Shown here: positions 11,309-21,719 of the stretch, in pieces
Layout of the letters: each line of letters opens with the position of its first letter
Position numbering within the stretch: the first letter of the stretch is position 1
NCBI RefSeq assembly: GCF_964340395.1
Contig: NC_135549.1
Location: forward strand, 34,081,832 to 34,145,831
Length of the DNA stretch: 64,000 nt
Direction: 5' to 3'
Source: Glandiceps talaboti
Lineage: Eukaryota; Hemichordata; Enteropneusta; Spengelidae
Notes under the pieces: model-generated
Database searches by the model: none
What the model was told of the DNA's origin: nothing
What the model saw: only the letters and a program-made list of their open reading frames with translations
Made by a program: the position numbers and the translations under genes

Positions 11309-11979
11309 TGAGACTGTAAAAAATCATCAATCGAAACATCATACTTGTTTCGAATTATTATCGAACGTAGTGAAGTCATCACTCTCAGATATATCAAAGT
11401 ATCAGAGTCAGAATTGCTACTGTCTGCCAGTGCTAACTATACTAACTGGCATGACAATGGAGAACAATAGGCTATATAACTGTAAATTCATGGCTGCTCG
11501 GTCACCGCTGACTACCGTTTTTAACTCTTCTTTTCTCACTTATCATGTCATTTTGTATAGTTAGCCTGACGTGTACTGGTTAAGAGACATATAAAGAACA
11601 TTTTTCAAGACTGAGGTATTGAAATATATGAAGTTGGTTTATTATTTAATATTTATTATTAATACATCCTTGTAATGTAAGGGTATGTTTTAGAGAAATT
11701 ATGAAAATGTAATGGAAATAAGTCGAGTAAGTGATATAATAATTATAAGTCAGAAACATAAAATTGACAAAAATACTTTGATGGCTGAAATCTACATTGA
11801 CACATTGAGTGTGTTATTGACTAGCAGATGGTGATTGCAATAAACCTTCCTATGCATAACAAAATATATAAGAAAGATAGCAAAATTTGGTATTGAAAAC
11901 CTTACTGATATGTTATAAAATAGTAAAATATATTCAGCTGGATTTTTATTAAAAAACCTTCCTGTAGTGTTTTTCCATT
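11309..11979. other. AT-rich stretch with no recognised gene
   Basis: No open frame of more than about 65 codons and no motif. It may contain the left part of the Polinton remnant, but it does not align by eye with the second copy at 29.4 kb. Confidence 0.4.
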
Positions 11980-12118
11980 TTAGAACAAAGTGTTTAGAAT
12001 TGTTCTTATTAGCCTTTAGTCTTTTACATCAATATCTTGGAGATAATCTAATTTATAATTTTGTGGATATATACCTGAACCGTAATTTGAAGTAATCATA
12101 TTATCATATACACATATC

Positions 12119-12620
12119 ATGGTAATGAAAATGTACATAAATTCAGAGGATCTCAGCCAAAACACTAACAATGCGATTATATTTCATGAAACACTAATTG
12201 GGTATAAACATATCAGACTAATGCAATGTAAATTGTATAACTCCGAATTATTAAATACATCGATGCATAATAATATTATGTTAAAACATGGGAAAGCTAC
12301 AGGAAAAGTAGTAGAACTAGAATAGAAATTGATAAAGAATATAAAGTAGACTTTACAATTCTAAATAATTTGCTGCAATATTAGGTTTTCAAAATGAAAT
12401 TAAAGCATCATCAACACCAAGGATGTTTAAGGCAGATGTTTTAACTACTAAGGAATATGTTGTACATTGTGACATCATCGATACAATGTATAATTACATA
12501 AAAGGCCAACACAGTGGTTATCTGACAGTGCTAAGTAAATCGCTACAAGTAACATACAATTTTGATTAATTTGATGATATACTAAATTAAAAGACACCAT
12601 TACCAGTTATCAGACTGTTG
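12119..12620 (+). pseudogene. Conserved Polinton-associated hypothetical ORF, broken
   Basis: Frames containing MQCKLYNSE, MHNNIMLKHGK and, after stops and a shift, KEYVVHCDIIDTMYNYI are matched at protein level by the inverted copy at 27640-28080 (MLCKLYNSM, MHNNIMLKRRK). Conservation between the two copies suggests a former gene. Several stops interrupt it. I do not recognise the product; a structural or accessory Polinton protein is a guess from position only. Confidence 0.45.
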
Positions 12621-12735
12621 ATCACTGGTATAGATAGTAATAAAACAGACTTTCATGGCTATCTTATTACTTATCAATTAAAATTATTTTAGGTACATAA
12701 TATATACTGACATTCCAATATTTAAGAGATCTTTA

Positions 12736-13704
12736 TTATAAGAGTGCTGGAGCACATGCTGGGATATCAAAACTACGGAATAATATCAAAGAGGACAAGG
12801 AAATGATTAGTGAATTACGACAATGGTTAAAAGAGCAAGAAATACATACACTTCACAAAGCAGTACATAAGAAGTTTCTATTTAAAAAAATAATTGTGAA
12901 TGGTGTTGATGATCAGTGGCAAACTAATATAGCTGACATGCAATAATTTGCCAGAGACAACAATGTAAGTTGTTACAATAAAAAGTAAACTTGATGATGA
13001 AATGGCAGAAACATTCAAGAAGATATTCAAGGAAAAGAAATCTGAAAAAGTCAAATGAATTCCACAATAAACATGTCAATGAACTATGTGAGAAGGAAGA
13101 CATTGAATGGTTTAGTACAAAAAGTGATAAGAAAGCTAGTATTGTTGAAAGATTCAACTGAACATTAATAAATAGAATGTATAAATATCTTACAGATAAA
13201 CAAACTAGAAAATTGATTGAATATGTTGATGAATTAGTTGCTGGATATAATAATACATATCATTCAAGTATTCATATAACACCAGTACTAGTAGAAGCAT
13301 AAAAAACAAGATGGTGAGGGAGTTGTTTGGAATCACCTGTATGGAGTTTATTTGTCAACTTCATATGGAACACCACACTTTGATATTGGCAATACAGTTA
13401 GGATTTGATTTCTAAATGTAGAATGTATTCAGCAAGGGTTATCTACCAAATTATAATCGAGCTTTTTAAGATGAAGCAAATCATTAATTGGCAAGTTATT
13501 GTTTACAAACTAGAAGATTTACAAGGAGAAGACATTGAAGGCTCATTTTATGAACAAAGGCTGACACCATATACATATAAATCTGAGGTATACAGAATAG
13601 GAAACTTACTCAGGAAAAAGGCAATAAAAAGAAAACAATATGCTTTAGTTAAATGGAAGGCTATGATGCGAAATTCAACATTTGGGAATCAATGGAAAAT
13701 ATAA
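12736..13704 (+). pseudogene. Polinton-type retroviral-like integrase with chromodomain, broken
   Basis: The first part (12736-12945) reads RNNIKEDKEMI, LRQWLKEQEIHTLHKAV, VNGVDDQWQTNIADMQ and then a stop. The DDQWQ..I.DM segment corresponds to the first catalytic Asp region of these integrases. The central part of the core is deleted between about 12970 and 13010. The third catalytic region follows as KKASIVERFN (Glu retained) with GYNNTYHSSIHITP (13100-13290). The C-terminal part (13480-13704) has FYEQRLTP, SEVYRIGNLLRKK and QYALVKWKAM, a chromodomain-like segment typical of Polinton and other chromo-integrases. Three or more stops and the internal deletion make it inactive. Confidence 0.65.
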
Positions 13705-14055
13705 TAAGAATATAATATATCAATGTTACAAGAAAAGATAATTACTAAATTCTTAAACAAATACAAAGGGCTGTTGGGGTTCATAGAAATGTTATTCAGC
13801 AGTTATTATCAACCGTCAGATATTTAAAAAATTATAAATATTTGTGTATAATTGGAGGAATATTATCAATTTTTTTTATTACAAACTGGATTTAAGAAAT
13901 GATAATTAGTTATATTATAAAGGATGAAGACTTATTGTTATTCAAACAAAGCTTTGCAGAAGAATATGAACAATGTCTTCATGATGAGGATGACGAGGAC
14001 GATTAACAAGAACCAATTAAAAAAGACATTGTTATGAATTAAAATACTGTATTAG

Positions 14056-14385
14056 TTGAAAGTGGTACGTCTTTGCTTTGAAAGTGGTTATGTATATGAC
14101 TATGTAACATGCAAAGATGAATTTAATATTTCAGGTAGGTGTTCTATTCTACAAAAGAGTGTTTATAAAAGGAAATCCCATATGGAAAATATAAATGCAA
14201 AATATCTAATTGGAAGACGATTAGGGAAAAAAATATTTTACTATTTTACTAGATTAGAAAAACGTAAGAATATGATAAGTTACAATATTATTATTATTAT
14301 ATGTATTACAATTATATCAGCTAAAGTAGGAGGAAAAAAGAAGCAAAACAGGAATTATTTGATGAAGTATCAACAGAAACAATAA
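14056..14385 (+). other. Unrecognised ORF in the Polinton remnant, 109 codons
   Basis: Open frame with one hydrophobic stretch of Ile/Thr (about residues 76-90) followed by a Lys-rich tail. It may be a decayed Polinton gene or chance in AT-rich DNA. No family is recognised. Confidence 0.25.
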
Positions 14386-14731
14386 ATAAGATTATTGGAT
14401 AAAGTAATGAAAGAACATAGAGAAAACCAATTATTAAAAGCACATGAAAAAATAATATTTGATGGAAAAAAAATATTTATTAAATGAATATCAACAAAAC
14501 AAATTCATGAAAAATATAAAGTTATTAAATTAACAAATTTGATGCAAAATATTGCAAAAATTATGAAAGAACATGAAAAAATACAAAAACGAGATGCAAA
14601 CAGAATGCCTTCCATAAGACATATTACTGTATATCCATTAGTTACTGCCTCAATAAATAAAACGCAGCTTTGGAACTCCAGCTGACACGTTGTACATATC
14701 CCCTTCTGCAAAACTTTGGCGTATTTTCAAC

Positions 14732-15565
14732 TCACCGTAACCTTGAGTAGAGCTCACCATTTGAGATACTGTAATAAACGAAAACCTGAACTGACATCTC
14801 AAATTCCACAAAAAGATGAATCCTTATGTGCTTTAAATGACCATAGTAAAAAAAGTTGCAAAGCCTTTGTGTTCCAATAAGATCTCTAAATAAAATTCTC
14901 GACTTTGGTACACACTTTGTCATCTCCTCAGTATGATATTTCCATGTCAGGTGTCTATCAATAGACACTTCTACAAAAGATGCTTTATCAACGACATTTA
15001 AGACATGATCTTTGATGCAAAGAGAACCGGAGAGGAGTTTATATTCGCTATGAAAAAAATTGTAATTTGTCTTTACGATATTAATTGTCATCTTATTGCC
15101 ATCGCACAAATCTGTAACATATTTTAATTACAGACGCACTTTTGAGAGGTCTATATTATTTGTTTTATCAGAAAATATGTTAAATAAATTTGCCTGATAC
15201 ATTTTTAGAGGTTGTTTCGCCAGCTGCAACAAATTGTGTTCTGTGATTTAAATAGTCCGAGAATAAACGTAGTGGATTTCCCCTTACGTCATAATGCTGT
15301 AGCTTAGATTTATTGTGATTTACCATATCGAATGAAATCTATGAAAATTCCAATGGTTGCATTTGAGCGAAAAACCGTACTTGAAACGTCTGTACGTCTG
15401 GTCCCATGACATGGTTGCTGAGAGAGATCATTTACATAATCATTTGTTTCAAACGATTTGTAATTTCTAACGATCACTTTCCCAGTCATTATAGTATGTG
15501 AAAGAATATTTTTATATCGCAAATATGGGTAGATGGTCGGAAATATCTCCTGCAATTGCATCCAA
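14732..15565 (-). pseudogene. LINE fragment: endonuclease end plus reverse transcriptase end
   Basis: On the minus strand, 15565-15310 contains ISDHLPIFAI, the SDH motif closing a LINE endonuclease. 15109-14732 contains DGNKMTINIVKTNY and DRHLTWKYHTEEM, the region just after the YADD box. The core of the reverse transcriptase between them is deleted. The sequence differs from the LINE at 4-7.7 kb and looks like another Jockey/CR1-group lineage. Confidence 0.6.
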
Positions 15566-15795
15566 ATGAATAGGACAATTACTAATACATGTGTATACGA
15601 ATAATTGTTTCTTTTCGTACTCGAATAAGGAACAGTAGAATTGCTTCGATGTGTGTAAAGTAAACTTCTAAAATATTTAAATTATCTCACTTTTCGATAC
15701 ACACAAATAGGTTTTGAAAAACAATTGCAAAAGCATTATCCACTTTGTAGAATGTTTGAACATTTAACCTTTTTTTTACATATTAATATCCTTAG

Positions 15796-16003
15796 CAATC
15801 AGAGAGTAAGAGTGACACTCAGGATGATGAAAATGACCAGTTTATCAAACGAAGTCAGCATATGAAATGGGAATTCCCTAGAAAGAACCTAGAAATCATT
15901 AGAGTAGTTGGTGAAGGTGCATTTGGACAAGTTGTAGAAGCCAAAGCGCATGGTCTTGGTGGGAAAACGGAGCCTTCCAAGGTAGCAGTGAAAACGCTAA
16001 AAG
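15796..16003 (+). CDS. Receptor tyrosine kinase (RET/FGFR-like), exon 1 of 7 seen: juxtamembrane and N-lobe
   Basis: Acceptor: pyrimidine-rich TTTTTTTTACATATTAATAT then CCTTAG at 15790-15795. Donor: AAAG|GTATGT at 16003/16004, phase 1. The 69 codons begin with an acidic segment (residues 1-15), then KWEFPRKNL (24-32), the juxtamembrane hallmark of RET, FGFR and VEGFR. The ATP-binding glycine loop GEGAFGQVV (39-47) and the beta-3 lysine in VAVKTLK (Lys66) follow. The exon needs upstream partners for the signal peptide, ectodomain and membrane helix; none was recognised in 1-15795. The kinase would phosphorylate tyrosines on itself and on partners at the plasma membrane. Closest by eye is RET (KWEFPRKNL is shared), but the assignment to a named receptor is not safe. 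Confidence 0.88.
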
Positions 16004-16059
16004 GTATGTCAATTATATGCGTTTCCTACCAGTATGTTAGATTTGTTATTTTTTAACAC

Positions 16060-18330
16060 TACACCCCCAAAGGGGATGCCATTACAATGGGCTCCGTCCG
16101 TGCATCCATCCATCCATGCGTGCGTGCGTGCGTGCATTAGTCCGTAATTATTCTCAGACATCCGAATTCTGTCAAACAAGACTCAAATGTGACATATCAT
16201 GTGGGGCATATGCACGTCGATTTGTTTTTTGATATGTGCAAATTGGACCGAATGGCGTCCTTATTTGTAGTTCAAATCTAACACCATATTATCAGGTGCA
16301 AGTTATCAAGCCAATTCCTGTCTATCACAGACACATTATAATGTTTACAAGTAGTATAGAAAATGAGAATTTAAGCCCAGTTTAACGACATCCCCCATTT
16401 TTCACCTATTATAAGGTAAATTATGTCTTATATCTGTATTAAATCAAATTATTCATATATATATAACTTGCTATAAGATAAATTAAGTCTTATATCTGTA
16501 GTAAAATTTGACATATCTGTTTTAAACTTGTTATATGGTAAAATAAGCCTTAAAACTGTATTAAAATCAATTTATGGAATTCAATGAAACGACATGTCTG
16601 TTTTAAACTCATTATAAGGTAAAATAAGCATTAGTAATCGATCATATTTGCCTGATTTATCTTGTCTGTTTTAAACTTGTTATAAGGTAAATTAAGCCTC
16701 ACTACTATGCTACTACGCTGCTACACTTGACTTCCCCCGTCATGCTGCTACGCTACTTTGATCCATATATACTATCTGTCTAATTGAACATTGTCAATGA
16801 CTCAATGACGCATGTCTAGGTTACAAGGTCAATAAGGTTACTAAGGTTACCAAGGTCAGTTGGCAGTGACAAGAAAGAAAACTTGTAAGTTAAGAAAATT
16901 TCAATTTCAGAAAATTTCAAATATTTGTTTTATAAAACCCACGTAAGTGCTAATTCAACCTAAAGAAGTTATCATGTTGAACCATAATATTAAACCACCA
17001 CCAAAGTTTCGCTGACTTAAATTCGTCTTACATTCTTACACACATATTAATATCTTTGTGAAAACATTGACCATCAAATCTTTATAATCTCGTATAATTT
17101 TCATAAATATTTTTATTTCTACCAAAACAACCACCACTTTGATTTTATCTTGAGCCATAATATTAATACCTTATTTGAACCATCTGTTTGACTCCGTTCT
17201 GTATCACTCATTTTTTCAGTTATATATTATATAATCTCTTTTCAACTTTATTAAGTCCTTTTAAGGTACTTTAATTTTTTCTTAAGTTACTTTAATTTTT
17301 TAAAACTCTTTTCATTAAGTTAATTTTTAAAAGTATTCGAGATTCTGAAATTGAAATTTTCTGAAATTGAAATTTTCTTAACTTACAAGTTTTCTTTCTT
17401 GTCACTGCCAACTGACCTTGGTAACCTTAGTAACCTTAGTGACCTTGTAACCTAGACATGTGTCATTGAGTCATTGACAATGTTCAATTAGACAGATAGT
17501 ATATATGGATCATAGTAGCATAGCAGCATGACGGGGGAAGTCAAGTGTAGCAGCGTAGTAGCATAGTAGTACCTTATAACAAGTTTAAAACAGACAAGAT
17601 AAATCAGGCAAATATGATCGATTACTAATGCTTATTTTACCTTATAATGAGTTTAAAACAGACATGTCGTTTCATTGAATTCCATAAATTGATTTTAATA
17701 CAGTTTTAAGGCCTATTTTACCTTATAACAAGTTTAAAACAGATATGTCAAATTTTACTACAGATATAAGACTTAATTTATCTTATAACAAGTTATATAT
17801 ATATATATATATGAATAATTTGATTTAATACAGATATAAGACATAATTTACCTTATAATAGGTGAAAAATGGGGGATGTCGTTAAACTGGGTTTAAATTC
17901 TCATTTTCTATACTACTTTTACATATTTCCATAATGAAAAAAAGGAAGTATACATAGGCATTATTTTGGTGCTCATATGATTTTTACAGAATGGAAGCCA
18001 TATTTATATTAAGCAATCACTTTACTTAATACTGCATAACTAAATTTCAATCATAAACTCTATTCGTAGACCATCAAAATTAAGCTATTATATATTGCAT
18101 ACACTTTGTAGCAACTATTTGTGGGTAATGTTGTTTAGATCATGGCTATAGATAACACAGAACCAGATAAACATATACATGCATACATGTGTAAAATTGG
18201 AAGGCAGCCTTTCTCGGGTAATGTTATTTTGTGGTGCTAAATCAAAAACATGACTTCCAATCATAATTGTGAGATTTCACCACGCAAAATTAGCATATAA
18301 TTCACATAAATTAGACTTTTAGAAAAGGAA
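16060..18330 (+). repeat. Interspersed repeat (GGGATGCCATTACAATGG family), split by a fold-back element
   Basis: The head CCCCCAAAGGGGATGCCATT with (CATC)n/(CGTG)n, then TCTCAGACATCC, ATATGTGCAAATTGGACCGA and TTATTTGTAGTTCAAAT, aligns inverted with about 25490-25690. The part after the fold-back (17930-18190: GGTGCTCATATGA, AGACCATCAAAATTAAGC, ATAACACAGAACCAGATAAA) aligns inverted with 25020-25330. Partial copies in the same orientation lie at 36590-36800 and 37262-37470. It is non-coding and its family is unknown. Confidence 0.6.
16349..17918. mobile_element. Fold-back element, 1,570 bp, with ~570-bp inverted arms
   Basis: Arm 16349-16920 is repeated inverted at about 17345-17918. The outer ends AAGTAGTATAGAAAATGAGA and TCTCATTTTCTATACTACTT are exact complements. 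Inside each arm is a ~70-90-bp unit repeated about four times (TGTTTTAAACTTGTTATAAG, GTAAAATAAGCC). TTAC at 16345-16348 and 17919-17922 is a candidate 4-bp target duplication. The spacer (about 16920-17345) is AT-rich and has no gene. It interrupts the interspersed repeat at 16060-18330, so it is younger than that copy. Confidence 0.75.
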
Positions 18331-20850
18331 CATCTTTGTGTAAAAGACTTTCTGAAACCTTGGAAATGCTTTTACCCCAAATTTCAAACAATTGTTTTTG
18401 TTCTATACGCAGCTTGTGCTCTATGTTCTCTAGAAATATCGTGTTCAAAAGCAAGTACATTATTTTTAAAGGTATTTAAAAAGTGTTCATAATAGAAAAG
18501 CCCTGTAAGTAAAATATAGCTTATTTAATTCAAAAACACATCCAACAGTCTATCAAATTTTACAGAAAAACCAACACCTCGAAATCGAATTCCATATATC
18601 CCTTATTCCTCACTATATCTTATGAGTATATTTGGAATTATAGTACATCCACTACTACATATAGTGTTTCAATATAATATTTGTTCATAATACCGAATAT
18701 CTGTCATTATCGAGAAGACAATTTTTTAAAACTGGTACACACAAAAATGTATGTGAATTTAGCAAATAGTCCTAATTTATGACAAATTAAATCTCATTTC
18801 ATGTATGTCTACATCTTAAGTTCTGCTATATCTTTTAAAATTTAACATATTATATTAGTACCTAGGCTGTACATGTACAAGTAATCATTTCTCAAAAAAA
18901 AGATAAACATTTCAGAAATCAAAAAAATCTCACAAAATATTCCAAAAGATAACAACTAAAACTAACAAACCTAAGAACATGGCAGCAGGATGCACTTTCC
19001 ATGATTACCTGTTCCAAAAAGAATCTTGCTGAGGGATCAATGACAAAATGTGTATGCAAGCATTGAATTTTATATAAATTGCATGCTAAGTTTGAGTGGC
19101 AATATTTCAAAATTTCAAACGTTTTTTTTATTCACCATCAAATTACCCTGAAAACTCTTAACACAAGATACCTATATGACCGTCTTCTAGCAATATTTTC
19201 TGAAATCTGGTGTACACCATGAGGAGCTTTGCTTGTCTATTGGAATTCAGTCAGCAGCGAATTCCTTGTGGTGAACAACCCCAAAATACCCTATCACAAT
19301 TATCTGATTATTATTTGACATAAGTATACAGAACATAAATGAAAAATGCATACAAGGTAATACAACAAATTATCAAAGGATTCAACATGACAGCTGTATT
19401 GAATTTTCCAATGATACAATGGTCACAAACTGTATCTTATTTGGTCAGAAGTAGGAAAAGGGATTGTGAAGGCTTTATAAAAGTATCTTTACTCAATGAT
19501 GTTACCTTCTAACTACTTTTTCACATAATAAACACAATTATGCAAAGGTATGCAAATTTGAGGGGGATATCTCCAAATTTCGCTAGGAAGGCATGTGTTT
19601 TTTAATAAGCACCAGCAAATTACCCATAACAAGTTGCCTTCCAACTTCACCCCCACAGCATTCACAATCACATAGTACAATTACACGTGTGACGTGACGT
19701 GGTGTTGTGGATCAGGTCAAAATAGCGCAACTAACAATTTCATGAATTATGCAAGACATACATTCGAACACATTACAGTCATCAACTTTACCAACAAACA
19801 CTAATATCAGAGTTAGTACACTTGTGCAACACTCACCAACCCTTCAAACAAACACTGACATATTTACTCCAGAAGAAGAAATCCCACTGATGGGAATTAG
19901 TTGAGTCTATTGTGAGCAATAGAATCAACTCGTCAGATTCGATCAACTGGCAAAAAACCGGCTAAGGCAAAAAATCAAAGGCAAAAACCAAAGACAAGAC
20001 ATATTGTCAAAAGTCTAAACAAAGAAAAACATTATAGCACAAAGAATATCAAACAATCACAGAAAACAAAAAAAAACAAATGAAATAATGACAACACACA
20101 AAAATATTTACATCATGATCTTTATAGCAATGGGCAATTAACAATCAATGAGGAAAAATAACTAATTGCACATGTACTGTTGCATTCCATCAAATCTCTG
20201 TAAGAACGAGAATATTAAAACTTTGTCCTTACAGAATGCATTCAGTTTAAATCTGGTTGAAGTTGTTCAAATGCCCACTGGTTATTCTCAGTACAAGGAA
20301 ATGTGCCGTCCTCGGCTTCATTTGGCCTTCGCGATCCCCTAATACATACCAGGGATACACACTCATTTCCACAACAAATATTAAAGCAAAATTGTCCACA
20401 TCGGTAAGCTTACATACTTCATGGTAACCACGAGACAGGTCTATACTTTCATTCTATATATTCAACTCGTTCACGGCAACATCTTTATATAACACTAACT
20501 TAAATCATTTCACGAGGCATGCCACAATGACGTGAATTTCCATGGCTCTCAAATTCTTTTGGTTTCTCTAAATCTAAAATCCATATCTGAACAGTAACCT
20601 ATTAATATATATTTCGATATACGTACCTTTTAAAACAAGCAACCCAAATACTTTGAATGGTCTAGAACGAAGCCAATAAATGTCGAACAATTGGGGAAAA
20701 TTTGACCCATTTCAAGCACTGTGTACAGAGCCCAACATGGTAACAACACTTACTCTTCTCATTGCATTGTCGTGATTATGTTGATAATGCACTGCGTTCT
20801 GGTAGCAAACTCCTCGGTATTGAAAGTTTTATATATATAGGAAATCAATT
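18331..20850. other. Intron sequence with weak old repeats, no gene
   Basis: No coding signal. TTGGAAGGCAGCCTTTCTCG at 18200-18220 is loosely matched in inverse near 19590-19640 (GCCTTCCAACTTC), so a degenerate inverted-repeat unit may span about 18200-19640. A GTTGTTCAAATGCCC...GATCCCCTA segment at 20256-20342 recurs near 60500-60575. Confidence 0.4.
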
Positions 20851-20907
20851 CAAATTTGTATCGAAAAAGAAATCATATGGATTTATCTTGGCAAATTCTC
20901 CAGCGAG

Positions 20908-21045
20908 ATTGCCCAGAGACGTGGTTTATTTATCATGATGTGCGACGTTTACGTCACTGGGTCAATATTGCCCAATATTGCCCAGAGATATGGTTTATTT
21001 ATCATGATGTGCGACGTTTGCATCATTGGGTCAATATTCAAATTG
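20908..21045 (+). repeat. 69-bp tandem duplication
   Basis: ATTGCCCAGAGACGTGG...GGGTCAATATTG starting at 20908 is repeated from 20977 with five or so substitutions. The unit is a multiple of three and keeps a plus-strand frame open with CPE.WFIYHDVRRL.HWVNI twice. The frame is only 75 codons and has no recognised family. Confidence 0.6.
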
Positions 21046-21186
21046 GAATAGGTGAAACGGTAATAATAGTTTTCAACAGTTGACAGTTGTGACATATGAT
21101 ATAAGCTAATTAACGAAAACATAAATTGCGTAAATCATTCATTGATATTCATTGTATGTTTACCAAAACCTTGTCAGCGCTAGCCA

Positions 21187-21312
21187 TTACCCAAATTTCG
21201 TTTGAATTGAGCCAGTCATTTTTTTTAGAAAATGGTGAGAGACAGACAGACAGACAGACAGACACACACACACAATTTTCATCCCTAATATATAACCTTC
21301 CTTACGGAAGGT
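21187..21312 (-). repeat. Head of the CTCCCGTA-type family, minus orientation
   Basis: CAAATTTCGTTTGAATTGAG, CCAGTCATTTT, a (CAGA)n(CA)n tract and CCTTCCTTACGGAAGGTAAA form the reverse complement of the head seen at 26553-26725 and 28102-28250. The terminal stem here is ACCTTCC/GGAAGGT instead of the longer CTCCCGTA stem. Confidence 0.6.
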
Positions 21313-21377
21313 AAACCAAACTGTGGCATTATTTGACAGAGTTCTAGTAATAATGTTATGTGTTCTATTATACACAG

Positions 21378-21488
21378 ACAATGCTAACTCGGAAGAAAGA
21401 GATGCGTTAAAAACGGAGTTGGATCAACTGATATACGTTGGATTTCATCCCAATATTATCAATCTCCTGGGTGCATGCATATCTAAAG
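21378..21488 (+). CDS. Receptor tyrosine kinase, exon 2: alpha-C helix to beta-4
   Basis: Acceptor TATTATACACAG| at 21377; donor AAAG|GTAAAT at 21488/21489; enters and leaves in phase 1, so it is a 111-base symmetric exon. The split codon with exon 1 gives Asp. The exon encodes the alpha-C helix with ALKTELDQL, whose Glu is the expected salt-bridge partner of the beta-3 Lys, followed by HPNIINLLGACISK, the strand after alpha-C found in FGFR and VEGFR receptors. The preceding intron is 5.37 kb. Confidence 0.88.
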
Positions 21489-21719
21489 GTAAATCATTTC
21501 CGATGAATTCATTCTAAGACTTTTAAGACTTGTCATTTGATGACAATTTAATAATTAATGAATTTTATTTAAGTACATTAGTATATTATTTCTGATATTT
21601 ATACATTGATATATACTGTACATCAATAGTGTACATATGTGTATGTGTGTCAGCTGGTGGCAGTGATTGCGATTATGAGTTTTGGTATTTGGTGTACTTA
21701 TAACCAGAACAGATTGTAT

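Larger units (their letters stand above)
11980..14620 (+). mobile_element. Decayed Polinton/Maverick, copy 1
   Basis: AT-rich block holding an integrase with a chromodomain (12730-13705), an upstream conserved hypothetical ORF region (12119-12620) and downstream unrecognised frames (14056-14385). Positions 11990-12620 align, inverted, with 26476-26550 plus 27627-28101 plus 29385-29520, which defines a two-copy family. No DNA polymerase B, packaging ATPase, protease or capsid gene was recognised. The ends are not defined: terminal inverted repeats and a 6-bp target duplication, expected for the family, were not found. A GAATGCCTTCCATAAG segment at about 14606-14621 resembles the end of the CTCCCGTA family and may mark the right border. 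Confidence 0.6.
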
